Notes: generated from the letters alone by a model not told the origin. A stretch of 64,000 bases of DNA from Motacilla alba alba (GCF_015832195.1 NC_052018.1:26936115-27000114), one strand, 5' to 3'; shown: positions 40,576-52,742, counted from the stretch's first letter. Numbers and translations: made by a program.

Positions 40576-42266
40576 CTTCCCCAAAATACTTGAGAGACTC
40601 CAACGAGGCATATATCAGCACCAGGGGAGAAGTGGTTTACAGTGTTAAAAACATGGTAATCAGGAGAGCTGCCTGACACATAACAAAGATTTTAGGAGCA
40701 TGTGGGCGTTCCAAAGTTACAAAGGTGTTAGACACATGTACTTATGTGATCAGACGTGTATGTGCAGTAGACAGATAACATAAAAACATTAACCACGATG
40801 TGCCAAGAAGCTGATGAATCCACAGACTTCCAAAATGCATTTAATTACCTTTCTAGAGTAAAACAATATGAATTGTCGTATTCTAAACCAAATAAACTCT
40901 ACCTAAAACTAAAAAATTTAAAATTGTATTATTTTTAATGAAACAACTGATGGGTTACCACTCTTTTTTGTCTGCTCTTTCAGTTAGGTGTTACTGCTCT
41001 TGTGACAAATAGAGTAGAACATGAAAGTGTACCCATAACTCATCATATTAACATAGATTTAGATTAATGGCAGTTTACCATGGCACAGCTGAGAAGCGGA
41101 CATATAATCTGGTGGTTTATATCTCTGAAAAACAAACACTTTCAGTAAGCAGTTGGATTTGGTGACTTAATTCTTCGATCTAGCTTTAATTTCCATTTTG
41201 AGAGATGGAGTCCTGAGAGACTTATGACAATATGTGTTTACCTGGAGCTTTGAACTGTACCACCTATGCACTCCCAAAGACTGGTGTTGATTTTTGTGCA
41301 GCATTTCTTTTTGCTCTAGCTCTAAATTTATTTTTCCCCACCTTGACCTGTATACCATTCATATACTTGGCAAAAGACAGACCTAATTCTAAAATCCTCA
41401 TACTTGGCCTGAGTTTCATGCTCTTAGACTCTTTGCCTAAAGCATTTACAAATTTTATTTGGAATTGATAGTCCCCAGGAAAACCATAGTAAACAAAAAG
41501 ATCAGGTTCACATGTAACTACATTATGCACTATATGATCTAGAGGAGAAATCAAACCATTTTCTAAAACCTGAAAGTTTAAAGTAAGTTCTTCACTTATA
41601 AAAATACATAAAATAATTAAACATGCATGGCAGATTCTAAATTGCTCCTTTACTTGATTCCATCACTCAGATTCTGGAAGTGACTTTCCTACTCTCCCTC
41701 CCTAACATTGCTCTAAGCCTCAATGCTCACCTGTTTTTTTTTCTCAGGATGAAATCTTACCTCCTTCATATTTACTGTCAACATACCTCAGCCTGTTATG
41801 CAGGACAAACACCACAAGGTCAGCTACTTTCCCTTTCCAAAGATTCAATGCATTTGCATTCCTTTTTAAGTATATTCTTTCTTATTGAAAAAAAACCAAA
41901 CTTTACAAAAGTCAAAAAAGTCAATGCTATTAAAACCCCTTTGAATGAGGTAAAAAAAAAAAGTTTCATGCAATATGCATCCTACTAATATAAAATAATT
42001 TAAATTTCTATTCAGTCCTCAGAGAGGATACAAGTGTCATTAATAACTGTATGAAGATATGGTACTCAGAACCCTCCTTTCCACTATTCTGCCACATCAG
42101 AGTGCATCTGACCATGTGAAATAATTCATGTTTCTTCTCCTATAACTCCCTTAGAAACAGAAATATTAGGTGAGGGTAAAGAACCATCTTCTGCAGATAC
42201 TGAACCTGTATCCTACATCTCCATAGTAGCAACCAATACAGGATGCAAGGAAAAAGAACAGTAACA
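40576..42266. other. Intron sequence with one unexplained open frame
   Basis: Between two mobile-element insertions. The minus strand from about 41659 down to the TAG at 41264 is open for roughly 130 codons. Its product contains CEPDLFVYYGFPGDYQF and SKSMKLRPSMRILELG. I do not recognise the family. It has no clear start codon and no promoter that I can see. It could be a transposon or retrovirus remnant, or chance. Confidence 0.35.
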
Positions 42267-42965
42267 GATCACACCATTGCTGAGGTTAGAAGGCACCCTT
42301 GGTAGGTCACCTCATCCAAATCCCTACTGAAGAAATGTCACCTAGAGCCAATTGCTTGGAATCAAGTCCAGACAGGTTTTGAGTATCTCCAAGAATGGAA
42401 ACTCCCATACCAATCACAGCCACTTGTGCCAGTGCTCAGACACTCTCACAGTAGAATATTCAAATGACGCTTCCTGTGCTTCGTCTTGTGCCCATTGCCT
42501 CTGGTTCTGTCACTTGGCATTGCTGAAAAGAACCTGTCTCAGCCCTTCTTGGAGCCTTTCTTCAGATATTTGTAGAATATTGGTGAGTTTTTCTCCAGAG
42601 CTTTCTCCAGGCTGGAGCAGTCCTGGCTCTCTCAGCCTTTTCTAACAGGAGAAATGTTCCAGTTCCCTAACCAACTTTGTGGCCATGTGGCTGGTGTCTC
42701 TCCTGTAGCTCCATGTTTCTCTTGTATTGAGGTGCCTAGAACTGGACACAGCACTCCATATGTAGCCTTACCAGGACTGAGCACAGGATAGAGATCCCCT
42801 CCCTCAACATGCCAGCAGTGCTTCTCCTAATGCAGCTAAGGATACCATTAGCCTCCTTTGCTGCCAGGGCACATTGCTGGCTCATGCTCTCCACCAGGAC
42901 CTCCTGGTTCATTACTATAAGAAATCTACGTACTCTTTGCTGTAAAAGTGTACAAATCACAGGAT
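42267..42965 (-). mobile_element. CR1 LINE 3' part, minus strand
   Basis: Begins at the reverse complement of the CR1 3' end (atcacaccattgctgaggtt) and runs through the ORF2 C-terminus. The minus strand reads SQQCALAAKEANGIL and CIRRS, a conserved block near the end of CR1 ORF2. Diverged with indels; the copy is cut off where the LTR at about 42972 begins. Confidence 0.85.
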
Positions 42966-42971
42966 GCCTGA

Positions 42972-43817
42972 TTGACATTGCATCCCGGTGGCAGGAGGTG
43001 ATCGGGCCTCCTGCCTCAGCTGCTGGCAGGGAGGGTAGCAGTTTGGCCACTGACTGGATTCATAAACCGCCAGAGGTGGCTGATAAACGTGGACCCAACG
43101 CCAAAGGATTGAGGTAAAGGAAAAAAGGCAGGACTCTCTGCTTGCTTCTGCAAGCTGCTTTATTTCTTTCCCGCGCAGAAGCGGTGCCGGGGTGGCGCTG
43201 CTTGGAATCGGCAGCGTGGTACAGGGGTTATTCTTTCCTGCTATGGGAACAGTGCCAGAGTGAGGCAGATGACGCAACACCCGCGGGCAGTGGCAGCGGT
43301 GGCAGTCTCTCCCCCCACACCAGGGGCCGTATGAGTGATCTCTCTCTCTCCGCAGGAGCCGTGGCTGGGTGGGTGCTGGCAGGGTGCCGGCAGGAGTGGG
43401 GCAGCTGATGCTGCACGGGTGTTCTTCTTTGTCGCAGCAGAGAGTGGTGCCAGCTGTGCAGCAGGGGTGTTGGTGGGGCACGGGTGCCGTGCAGCCCGAA
43501 GAGGGGGCAGTGGAAGAGAGTGGGACAAAGAAGAAAACAGTGGCTTTTATGCAGGAGGGGTGTGGAAACCCAGGAGGAGTCTATCTAGCCAACTGTAAAC
43601 AACCTGAAGCAGTAAAGACACAGACCAATAGCAGAAAGGAAAAATCATAACTGACAGGGAATTCTCTAGACAAAGGGGCAGGATTTTTGAGGATAGACAG
43701 GGAAAAATGTGGAATTATTTTATCTGCCATGGCAAGACATGGGACAAACAACCCCAGACATCTGTAAACTGCCACAGGCAGGAAGAGACCAAACATCTTC
43801 AAATCCCCACTACCACA
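42972..43817 (-). mobile_element. LTR of an endogenous retrovirus, minus orientation, beside a CR1
   Basis: Strongly GC- and CpG-rich block. On the minus strand it starts TGTGGTAGTG (43817 going down), has a TATA-like GCATAAAAG at 43544-43552 and AATAAA at 43159-43164, about 380 bp apart, meaning a long R region. A small stem-loop (gcttgc/gcaagc) follows the AATAAA. Flanks cctgat (42966-42971) and cttgat (43818-43823) match in five of six bases, suggesting a decayed 6-bp duplication. Its first nine bases equal those of the LTR at 39890, hinting at the same class but not the same subfamily. Ends are inferred, and the left one is the weaker. Confidence 0.68.
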
Positions 43818-43925
43818 CTTGATGATCTCAGATATTTTTTCGTTCATGCTAGTGAAAGACTTTCCACATGATGATTTGGCTATTAGAATTTTAGTGGCCA
43901 TAATGAATAAACTTTCATATATGAA

Positions 43926-43963
43926 TACACACACACATGCACATGTGCATGCTCACACACACA
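43926..43963. repeat. (CA)n-like microsatellite
   Basis: Interrupted CA repeats with tgcacatgtgcat in the centre, itself a short palindrome. Confidence 0.8.
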
Positions 43964-44523
43964 GTGACACAGAGGTTTGCATTCATGCACTCATTTATGC
44001 TGTAAACCAGGAATCTCTTTTAACTAAACATCTGGATAATCAAAATCCCTCTCCTCCAAACCCATTAAAGAATTCAAACATACTCTGCTGTATGGACATA
44101 CAAGATGGACAATAGGATCGTAGAATGGGAAGCAATTTTCATTTTCACAAACTGATTGTAAGACAAAATCAGTTATTTTTCCGATCTGGCTTACCTCTGG
44201 GCTCACTAATGCCAAAGATCATTAGCTTATGTGAATAGTCAGGATATTCCTATTTCAGGTATACATTGGCATTTCATGTTATAATTAACTTGTGTTGCTT
44301 TTTAAATACATTCTGTATATGTCCTTTGTTTTAATTTTACCTCTCTTACTTTCTTCCCATACTATTCAGCCCATGCTGTAAACAATTTTTTGTAAAGCAT
44401 TCTGTAACCTGATATAAGAATCTGTAGAATGAGATGTGACACAATCACAAATAACTCTTTTCTGTTACTATTATCCACAGAAAAAAACAGCTTGCTGTAT
44501 TTCTATATATGGTTCTCAGAAAT

Positions 44524-44564
44524 TTGTAATCTCACTCAGTAAAGTGAGTGAGTGAGATTTACAA
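44524..44564. repeat. Imperfect inverted repeat, about 15-bp arms
   Basis: ttgtaatctcactca (44524-44538) pairs with tgagtgagatttacaa (44549-44564) with one bulged base. The loop contains gtgag, so slippage at short TGAG repeats may have produced it. Confidence 0.7.
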
Positions 44565-45840
44565 AAAGTGAGATCCAGGTAAAGAGAGATTTTTAAACCA
44601 TGGAAGACAGAGACAGGCATCAATAGAGTAACTAATCTTTACGCATTTTTGCATTCAAAAAATTACCATTAATAATAATAAAGTTGGGAATTAAAGATTT
44701 TGTGCTAATGTTTCCCACAGTTCCATTTCATTAAATGATTCTTCCTCCTACTCTATTCTTTCCTTTCCAAATCTCATTTCATTTAGGTGAAAAAGCACAA
44801 AATAATAGTTGCATTTCCAATGTAGAACAGCTGCCAGTTCCTTTGTTCTGCTCTTTTTTTTTGTGTTGCACACCAAGAATCACAAATTTACAATGTGATC
44901 ATCATGTTCTTCTCTTAATAATGACTCTTTATATTACAGCAGCTTTGTCAGCCTCTACCTTCAGAGCAGAGTGCATTTCCTGCTGGCTTGGCAAATGTGT
45001 TGTTTGACCACTGCTCAGGCTGAGATGTTCCCTGCATGCCCAATAGCTACATTCAGATGCTTAGTTTAGAGTGAAGCCATTAAGCAAACAGCACTGAAGG
45101 GCTTATTTGCCAGGGATCAGGAATGGCCTCCATTTACTGCAGTTTTCTATAAAATCTGCCTCTGCTACATTGTTTGCTATTGGGAAAAGGAATGAAACAA
45201 CACAGCAAAATGTCAAAGCTGTCAAGAAACACAAAGTCAATTTATTGTTACTGAAATAATGGAAACTGCTACATAGAAGATCAATGAGAATGGGAGATCC
45301 TGTACTGAGAATGAATGTAGAGAGAGATTGCTGATATTATTAGAGTAGATTCTAGGCAAAATCACATAACTGTGAGACTAACTTAGAATGCATAACAGGA
45401 AATCAAATGCTTTTGAATTTGGTAGTCTCTATTCCTCAACAACAACAAAAAAAAAGTCTTTTTTACTCATCAACTAAACACTCAGCCTGAAAAAAAAAAC
45501 CAAAAAACAACAAAAACCACCCCACAAACCTTACACTGTAGATTGATAAATGTCAAGGACACTACAGAAACACTAATCACCCAGATTAACTCTGGAAGGA
45601 GCAAACAGAAATCGCCATAATTTAAACAGAGTCTAGACAAAACTACATCTTCAGTGGTGGTTTTCTTTTTTGGAAAGAAAACCCACAAAATTAAAGAGAT
45701 CAGATAAAGAACTAAAAACATCTAAAGATGGAAGGTGTGAAATTTCCTTAATTAAAATTACATGAGTGTCTGGCAGTCACCTACTGGAAGAGGGTACTGG
45801 GAATAATGAATACACAGAAACCCACACACAAGGAAACAGA

Positions 45841-45908
45841 AAGAATATAATATATGTAGGAAATAGAAAGTATAAAGAATACAATATATGTTTGAAGTAG
45901 AAAGCATA
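45841..45908. repeat. 34-bp tandem duplication, diverged
   Basis: aagaatataatatatg..aaagtata (45841-45874) is repeated at 45875-45908 with a handful of substitutions, so it is an older local duplication. Confidence 0.8.
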
Positions 45909-47124
45909 AAGATTAAATAAAACTTGTCAAAAACTCAAACTGAGCTGGCCCTTACACAAGTTTCAAACACGTGGAGGAAGGAAGTGACAGACTACAAATG
46001 AAGAACAGGACTAAGTCACAAATACTGCAGCTATCACCAAAATCCTTTGTCTTATTAACACTGGAAAAAGAGTGCTAAAACTTCTAGGGTCAGGGTTTTC
46101 CTAGACAATTGTGTATCAGTGTGATTTTGTAATAGGCTGCATATTTCATTTGCTGCTATTTGAAATTAGCATTATGGTCCCTTAAGCATAAAAATTGCTC
46201 TGTTAGAAGGATAAAATAAGATGGGTTTCCATAATGAGCCAAAGAGTGGGCTCTGATTAAAAAAAACCAAAAAGTTTCTGGGTCACAACCCAGATGGGAG
46301 ACAATAGGCATCACAGGAAACTAGCAGACTGCAGCTTCAGCAGAGAAACTGAAACTACTCTTAGGAGAAAAGAGCACAGAATCTGGGCTCAGAGATAATA
46401 AAGAAGAAAATAGGATCAAAGAAGATGCAAATTCACTAAATTTCACAAAGTAAGTGAGAGACTAAAAACCCACCTGCAAGATAATGGTGGGTGGGTGATG
46501 CTTGCCTAGTCATTTTTCTTCTACTTTGTCTGACTTCATTCTAAGCTTTTATTATGAAGACATTAAATCTTCTAGTTTCTCGACTATTCTACCAAAACTT
46601 GGGATGTTACTTATTTTGGAGACTTCTGGTCTTTGGTTAAAGAAAACCATGCAGAATATACCCAGATAACTTCCTGCAATTTATGTCAGATCAAGAGGCT
46701 ACCAACTGTGAGGGTATTTATGCATCCTTGTGTTAAAATTCCAAAAGAAAACCCCAGATTTCAACATTCTTTTCACTCAATGATTAGGAAAGTTGTATAA
46801 CCTCATATGACTATTGTCATATAAAATATGTAAAGAGGACTTTCTGCTGGCTGTCCTAGTATTTCTTCAGTAAGAGGTTGTTAGTTCCTTGCAAAAGGAA
46901 TGGTTCTTTACCGGCTAGTCAGGCAGTGCTCTCACTTCTGGAAATACCTTTAGCACACTGAATAGTCAGGCCTACAAATTATCAATGACATCTAACAGAA
47001 GTATAAAAGAAAATACTGTGTGTGATTCTTTGTGAGCACGACACAAATTAGCCACAGACATCCCTCTGAGGTGGCAGTGCAGTTGAGGGAATATAGTGGG
47101 TGGAGCCCATCTGGAAGATAAGAT

Positions 47125-47592
47125 CCCTCCACTCTCCTGCTCCCACCCTTCATCAGGATGATAGGGAGAAGAAGGGAAAAAGTGAGCAAACTGGTGAGTT
47201 GTCATTAAGACAGTTTAGCAAATGAAGAAAAAACTGATCCAAAAGCAATCACCACCAGCAGGCAGGTGCCCAGCCAGTCCCTGAGCAACAGCTACTTTGG
47301 AAAAACTTCTTCCCATTTTATCACTGAGTGTGATGTTCTATGGTATGGGATATCCTTTTGGTCACCAGGATCAGCTGTCTCAGCTGTGTCTCTTCCTGGG
47401 CTCTTGACCACACCCTCTCTATTCACTGAGGGGTAAGTGCAAGGAACAGAAGGAATTGATGCTGTGTAAACAGTGTTCAGCAACAGCCAAATCATCCCTA
47501 TATTAGCAACACTGCTTGGGTCACCAGTCTAGAACACAGCACCATATAAGCTGCTGTGGAGAAAATTAGCTGCATCAAAGCCAGATCCAGTA
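47125..47592 (-). mobile_element. ERVL-type LTR fragment, minus orientation
   Basis: Reverse complement of the same bird ERVL LTR type as the copy at 14350-14908. Landmarks on the plus strand: aagacagtttagcaaatg, ggcaggtgcccagcc, atggtatgggatatcctttt, aggatcagctgtctcagctg, gtaaacagtgttcagcaac and gagaaaattagctgc. The end normally carrying the TTTAACC sequence, at the low-coordinate side, is too diverged to place. No target duplication found. Confidence 0.82.
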
Positions 47593-50454
47593 GGGAGAAT
47601 TAATACATATTGACACATTGCATTTATCACACTAATTTTCACAGACACACTATAGTGTAGTTGATGCAATGCTTACTGTGAGTCAGTGCATGAAAACACA
47701 ATTGCCAGTAAAGAGGTTAGAGAGATGCAAAGTCATACAAACGCTGGTAAAAATGGTGATAGAGGTAAGAAATAAAAATCTAGGATACTGTACCAGAATG
47801 CTGTAAAAAAACTACTGTGAGAGCAAAGATTTTTTTCATTGTTATCAATTCAGCAGGCACTACATGGTTATGGAAAATTAAATAAACTACCTTAGTGTAC
47901 CTCATAGCAACATGGATGTTTTTGGTAACTGAGTTTGTATTTATCAGAAATGGCAACAATTTGCTTCACTACCCATCCAAAGAACAGAAGTTTAATTGGT
48001 AAAAGTAATTTTCAATGGGATTTAGCCACAAATTGTCTTAGGTTTTTTTTTTTTCTGAAGAGAAACTCATAAATTTGCATTTTAATAGGATGAAGTTATA
48101 CACCCAAAGCTTCATCTTTGTGGCATAAACCTCTCTGCTGCTGAAAAAAGTTTGAGAAAAATCACACATACATAAAATAGGAACAGATGAATATTCAGAT
48201 CAGTTTTTATCTATTAAAATGTGATAAGAATTTTGCATAGCATGCTTTTTTTCAATTAGATTGAGTATTGTGGTTAGATTGCTACAGCTGATGCCTCAAA
48301 ATTTACCTTTATCAAAAAACCAACTTAACAGATGAGTAAATTGATAGTTAAGGAAGATCAGCTCTTGATTTTAGCTGTGTGTTTAGCTTCTGCATGAAGA
48401 AACTCAAGGCAATATTTGTGCAGTCTCATCAATAGCGTAAAGAACCAGTCTTCAAGAAATGAACCTACAGTTACCAAATACAGAATGAAAGACTGATTGA
48501 CAAATCTAGAGAAGAGTTGGTTGAAAGGGTTATTTGGGTATTCACTGCATTAGTTGCCTGACTAGTACATACATGCTCTCAAATACATGACTGCCTTGTC
48601 AAATGTCTAGTTTTTCCTGAAGCTGAAAAGGTCCTGCCTAGAATACATGGAAGTAACTGCTTTTGCACAAAGCCTTTAAGTTTACACCAGCAGGTTGTAT
48701 CACCTCAAGAACTACAGAGGATGATTAGAGGCCATGACCTGGTATCTGTTGGTACAGCTACCTTAAATCCTAGCTCTTCTTTGTTCGTCTTCATTACCTA
48801 TAGGAAGTGTAGTGGCCACTATTAATGACCCTTAGATAAAATTCTACCTCGGAAAAGAGACTGAAAGGAAGCGGTAAACAAGACCAATAAACCACACAAA
48901 ATTTATATGTGAAACCCTTTTTTTAGGAAGAAAGTGTGCCTATATACATTTTCAGTACCCGCAGATAGTCTGCCATCAAGCTTCTTACAGAAGATTCCAG
49001 AGTGCACTTATTCAATGCATGATTACTGCCTTTCTGTCCAACTGTTGGGACTCTGCTTGGAAACAGTGCAATGTTCAAGTCAGTGTCTGGAAGGAGCTCA
49101 AAGTGTTCAGATCACAGATGTCTGGGATGCAAGCACTGAAGATCATTGCTGCATTATGTCACTTCACTGTAGTTTAAGCTTTAAGCTTTACTGGAATGGA
49201 CTGATACCAAACACATCCTCTAAGGGCTCATGAAAGTTGTCTGCTACCTGCTCAAGCCTTACTTCTTACTTATCAACAACCAGACCTGCTGAAACTTTCA
49301 AAAAGGATCTCAAAGAGTCACACAGAGAAATTAATGGAATGCCAACCTCACAGATGATGCCATCTGTTGAGATCCGTTACTTCCAGAAAAAGAGCAATTA
49401 TTTATTTTTGTTGTTTGTATAACATCAGGTCATAAACCTACACCTGCAACTCTCAAAGGTATATTCCTTTTTAATTCCATCAACTTTTAAGACATCAATG
49501 TGAAGGCATAGCTCCATCAAACACTACAGATCCTGTGTAGCAGCCTGCTTGAATGTGCTGCCCATCCCACAATGCTGACTGCTGCCAATTTCAAGGTAAC
49601 AATCACCTTTTGAAAAAGAGCTTCCAGACTGGATATGAAAGATAGGCAAACAAAGGTGAAGTACCTGACATGCTTCCTGAGAAGGTCTTATGCACATACA
49701 CACTACCACATTTCCAGGAAAATCAGGAAATTTGGGAACATGAGAAGGTGTTGGATGAAAAAGGCTGAACATACTCAGCAGAAGGAGTCATCCCAAATGT
49801 CTGTAACTACGCTGGATTTTTCACACTGAATAGGAAGAAGACACAAATAGTTAATGTAACTAAGGGAACCACAGCTGTCAGAGAAAGCATCAAAAAGACA
49901 CTGAGAGTTTTATCCCAGGACAACTGCCATATCAGTGCACACATCAAGATAAGGTATCAAGGATATGTTTTGCTAATAAAAATGGGCTGTAGCTGTTGCC
50001 AGAAACATGTGGTAATGTGCAGAAACTGTGGAATAATGAAGTGGCAACATCAACCAAAAACTGAAGACCATAACATCTGATCAACCTGGCAGCTATGGGA
50101 AAATTAAAGTACTCACAGATGAAAGACAAAAACTGATCTTGCAGGCCTGCCAATATTGTTCCAAGACAAATGATCACCTGGATTTGAACTTTCAAATTCA
50201 TAAAAGCAACTTGCATGCAAATTCAAAACAATGCTATCCCTTTTAAAAATGTTCTTCAAAATAAGGAAATATTCTCCAGAGAAACAGAATAATATCTTTG
50301 TATATCATCAAATCATAGCTTTGCATATCACTGAAACAGCATTTTTTTTCTGAAAAAGTCAGGGTACTTTTGCATAGAGTCCCTGTGAGAGATGATGAGC
50401 AAAAGGCCTGGGATGATATGACAGGCAGGCATTAAAAACTCAAAAGAAGTGTCA
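47593..50454. other. Intron sequence, nothing recognised
   Basis: Slightly less AT-rich between 48900 and 50200, with a 99-codon plus-strand frame at 48934-49233 that shows no recognisable domain. Confidence 0.55.
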
Positions 50455-51588
50455 CAGTTCTTTCAGTCTTTTCTTATATGACAGAGGTTCCAACCCCTTG
50501 ATAATAATTCTCTCAACTGGAGATGCTGCAGTAAGTCCAGATGTTTCTTTTACTGGACAGGTACAGAATGGGTCCCATTAATTCAGATACAAGCTCACCA
50601 GTACTGAATAGAGAGGATGAATCCCCACCCATGCACTGTGAGGATGCCTAATTGGCTAACAGACAGCTTGCTGCCCACCAGAAATCCAAGGTTATCCTTT
50701 GCCAAGCTGTGCTCCAGTCAGCTGACACCACAATCTGCTTGCACATGGGATTATAATTCCTCAGTTGCAAGACTTTGCAATACCCCTTTTTGAAGTTCAT
50801 GAGATTTTTGTCAGTCCATTTCTCTAGTCTGTTGAGGTTCCTCTGGATGGCAGCACAGCTCTCTGGAGAATTAGCCACTTTTCAGTTTTGAATAAATCTT
50901 TAAATCTTGCTGAGGGTGCATTCTGTTCCATCATCCAGGTCACTAATGAAGAAGTTGAACAGTATTGGACCCAGTAGTAAATTCTGAGGCACCTCACTAG
51001 TTACTGATCTCCAATTAGACTTTGCATCACTGATCACAACACTCCAAGCCTGGTCATTCAGACTTTTTTTAATCTACCTCACTGTTAACTTTTATATACA
51101 CCTGTACTTCGTCAGTTTTTCCTATGATGATGTCATAGGAGACAGTGTCAAAAATTTTGCTGAAGTTGTAGACAGCATCTACTGCTCCCCCATGTCCACC
51201 AAGCTAGTTACCTAACTGCAAAGACTGTGGGGCTGGTCAAGTGTGATTTCCTCTTTTAAATCCATGTCGATGACTTCTAGTCACTTTCTTGACCTTCATA
51301 TGTTTGGAAATTGTTCCCAGGAGGATTTGCTGCATCACCTTCCCAGTGGCTGAAGTGAGTTGTCTAACCTATAGTTTTGCAGATCTTCCTTCTTGCCCTT
51401 CTCAAAAATACTGGTTCTCTTCCAGTCTTCAGGAACCTCTCCTAGTTACCATGACCATTCAAAGATAATTAGCAGTGACTTCGCAATGGTATCAGACAGT
51501 TTTCTCAGCACTCCTGGGTGCAACCCATTAAACCTCAGAGACTTACATATGACCAGTTTGTTTAAGGGATCCCTAACCAATCCTTCTC
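50455..51588 (-). mobile_element. CR1 LINE fragment, minus strand (ORF2 reverse transcriptase region)
   Basis: About 1.1 kb. The minus strand reads CAAIQRNLNRLEKWTDKNLM near 50860-50800, a well-known CR1 ORF2 block, and further up the plus strand shows tcatccaggtcactaatgaa, gaacagtattggacccag, gataccatttctc-like and cttccttcttgcccttctc in the expected reverse order. Numerous stops make it a dead copy. The low-coordinate 190 bases (50455-50640) are less certain. Confidence 0.85.
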
Positions 51589-51805
51589 ACGAAATCACAG
51601 AATTAACTAGGTTGCAACAGACTTTTGAGATCAAGTCCAACCTATGACCTAATGCCACCGTATGAATTAAACCATGGCATTAAGCGCCACATCCAGTCTT
51701 TTTTTAAACACCTCCAGGGATGGTGACTCTGGCAGTGTTAAGTATTCCTTGCTCCAGAGTTCCTTCTGGTCTTAGGGACCTTCCATTCCTGAATGCTGGT
51801 TTTAT
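51588..51805 (-). mobile_element. Second CR1 3' end, minus strand, joined to the previous one
   Basis: Starts with the reverse complement of a CR1 3' end (aaatcacagaattaactagg), then gatcaagtccaacctatgacc, taaaccatggcattaagcg and cacctccagggatggtgac. This is a different CR1 subfamily from the piece before it, so two independent truncated insertions are abutted. Confidence 0.82.
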
Positions 51806-51807
51806 GG

Positions 51808-52075
51808 TGTCCTAGTTTCGGCCAGAACAGGGTTGGTTTTTGCAGTAGCTGTGGAGGAGCATGGCCAGGACCCTAATGTTATTCCATACCCATTCACATC
51901 ATTACCGGGGGAGAGGGAAAGCAACTCTCACTCACTTCCCAGAAGAGTGTTTTTTTAAGATAAAAAAGCTCCTGGGGCGGAATGTTCCGGTATTTGTTTG
52001 TTGTTGAGCATTTAATCTCAGTGCAGTACGTTGTAAGTGGTTGCAGACATTCTTGTGTTATAAATGTTGACTGAG
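51808..52075 (+). mobile_element. ERVL-type LTR fragment, plus orientation
   Basis: tggtgtcctagtttcggcca and gttggtttttgcagtagctg match the 5' end of a bird ERVL LTR type, followed by catggccaggaccc, cttcccagaagag and aaagctcctgggg in the usual order. The 3' end fades out near 52075 and no AATAAA is convincing, so this is a 3'-truncated or diverged copy directly beside CR1 pieces. Confidence 0.68.
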
Positions 52076-52742
52076 AGGAACAGCTTGAACAGACTCCCTA
52101 ACCATACTGGAATAGAAAAAACTTCTGGTATCACACAAGAATACATGACATGCACTTTTTATCAAAGAGATTTTTTTACAGTATATCTATTTTATCTGAA
52201 CATGCCCACAAGTTGCCTTTAGAAATTGAATTACATTATACTATTGTCCTTTAATTTATCTTCTGTTTCCCAAACTCTTATTTCCCTCTATAGGAAATAC
52301 CAGTCAAAAAGAAAAGGAAATATTTCTTCCATACTAAACAAAAATCTGAATTCAAATCTCTAATTAAATTCTCCAAATACAGAGTTTGTTTACATCCCTC
52401 TGCCCCATATGTTTTCTAGAAATTATCTCAAGAGAACAAGACAGAGAAGTTTTCAGTGATCCCTTGGTATCAGTCTTCTAATTTGCTGAGGTTGCTACGT
52501 GGTTAGCTTCAAGCATTTAGTACACACAAGTCTGAGTTCAGGCACTGAAATGATGAAAAAATTAAAATGCTTTTGAGAAAAGTACTTCCATAAAGCCAAA
52601 TTCTGAGGGGATTTCAGTGAGACAGTGGCACAACTATCATCATTTGAGATCAGCAAAAGATTTGCAATTATTTTTTTTCCTTTCTTTCAGACTCAGAATC
52701 TTCAGGAATTTGATTTTCCCATGCACACAGAGCTCTGGTTAG

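Larger units (their letters stand above)
43824..47124. other. Unique intron sequence with small repeats
   Basis: Contains the CA repeat, the inverted repeat at 44524 and the 34-bp duplication at 45841. No gene recognised. Confidence 0.6.

Noticed and set aside
41079..41124. Possible 46-bp EYS micro-exon with AG/GT borders on the minus strand
   Set aside because: The flanking EYS exons already join in phase 0 into one laminin G domain. Adding 46 bases would shift the frame.
42957..43528. Long overlapping open frames (up to 174 codons) on both strands
   Set aside because: They lie in a GC-rich LTR, where stops are rare by composition. They overlap each other in several frames and show no domain.
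38088..43817. A single provirus bounded by the two minus-strand LTRs
   Set aside because: The two LTRs differ in their TATA, R and U5 sequences, the interval contains an unrelated plus-strand solo LTR, and no gag, pol or env-like sequence is recognised between them.
48934..49233. 99-codon plus-strand frame with many cysteines
   Set aside because: Cysteine spacing fits no module I know. No splice context or promoter supports it.
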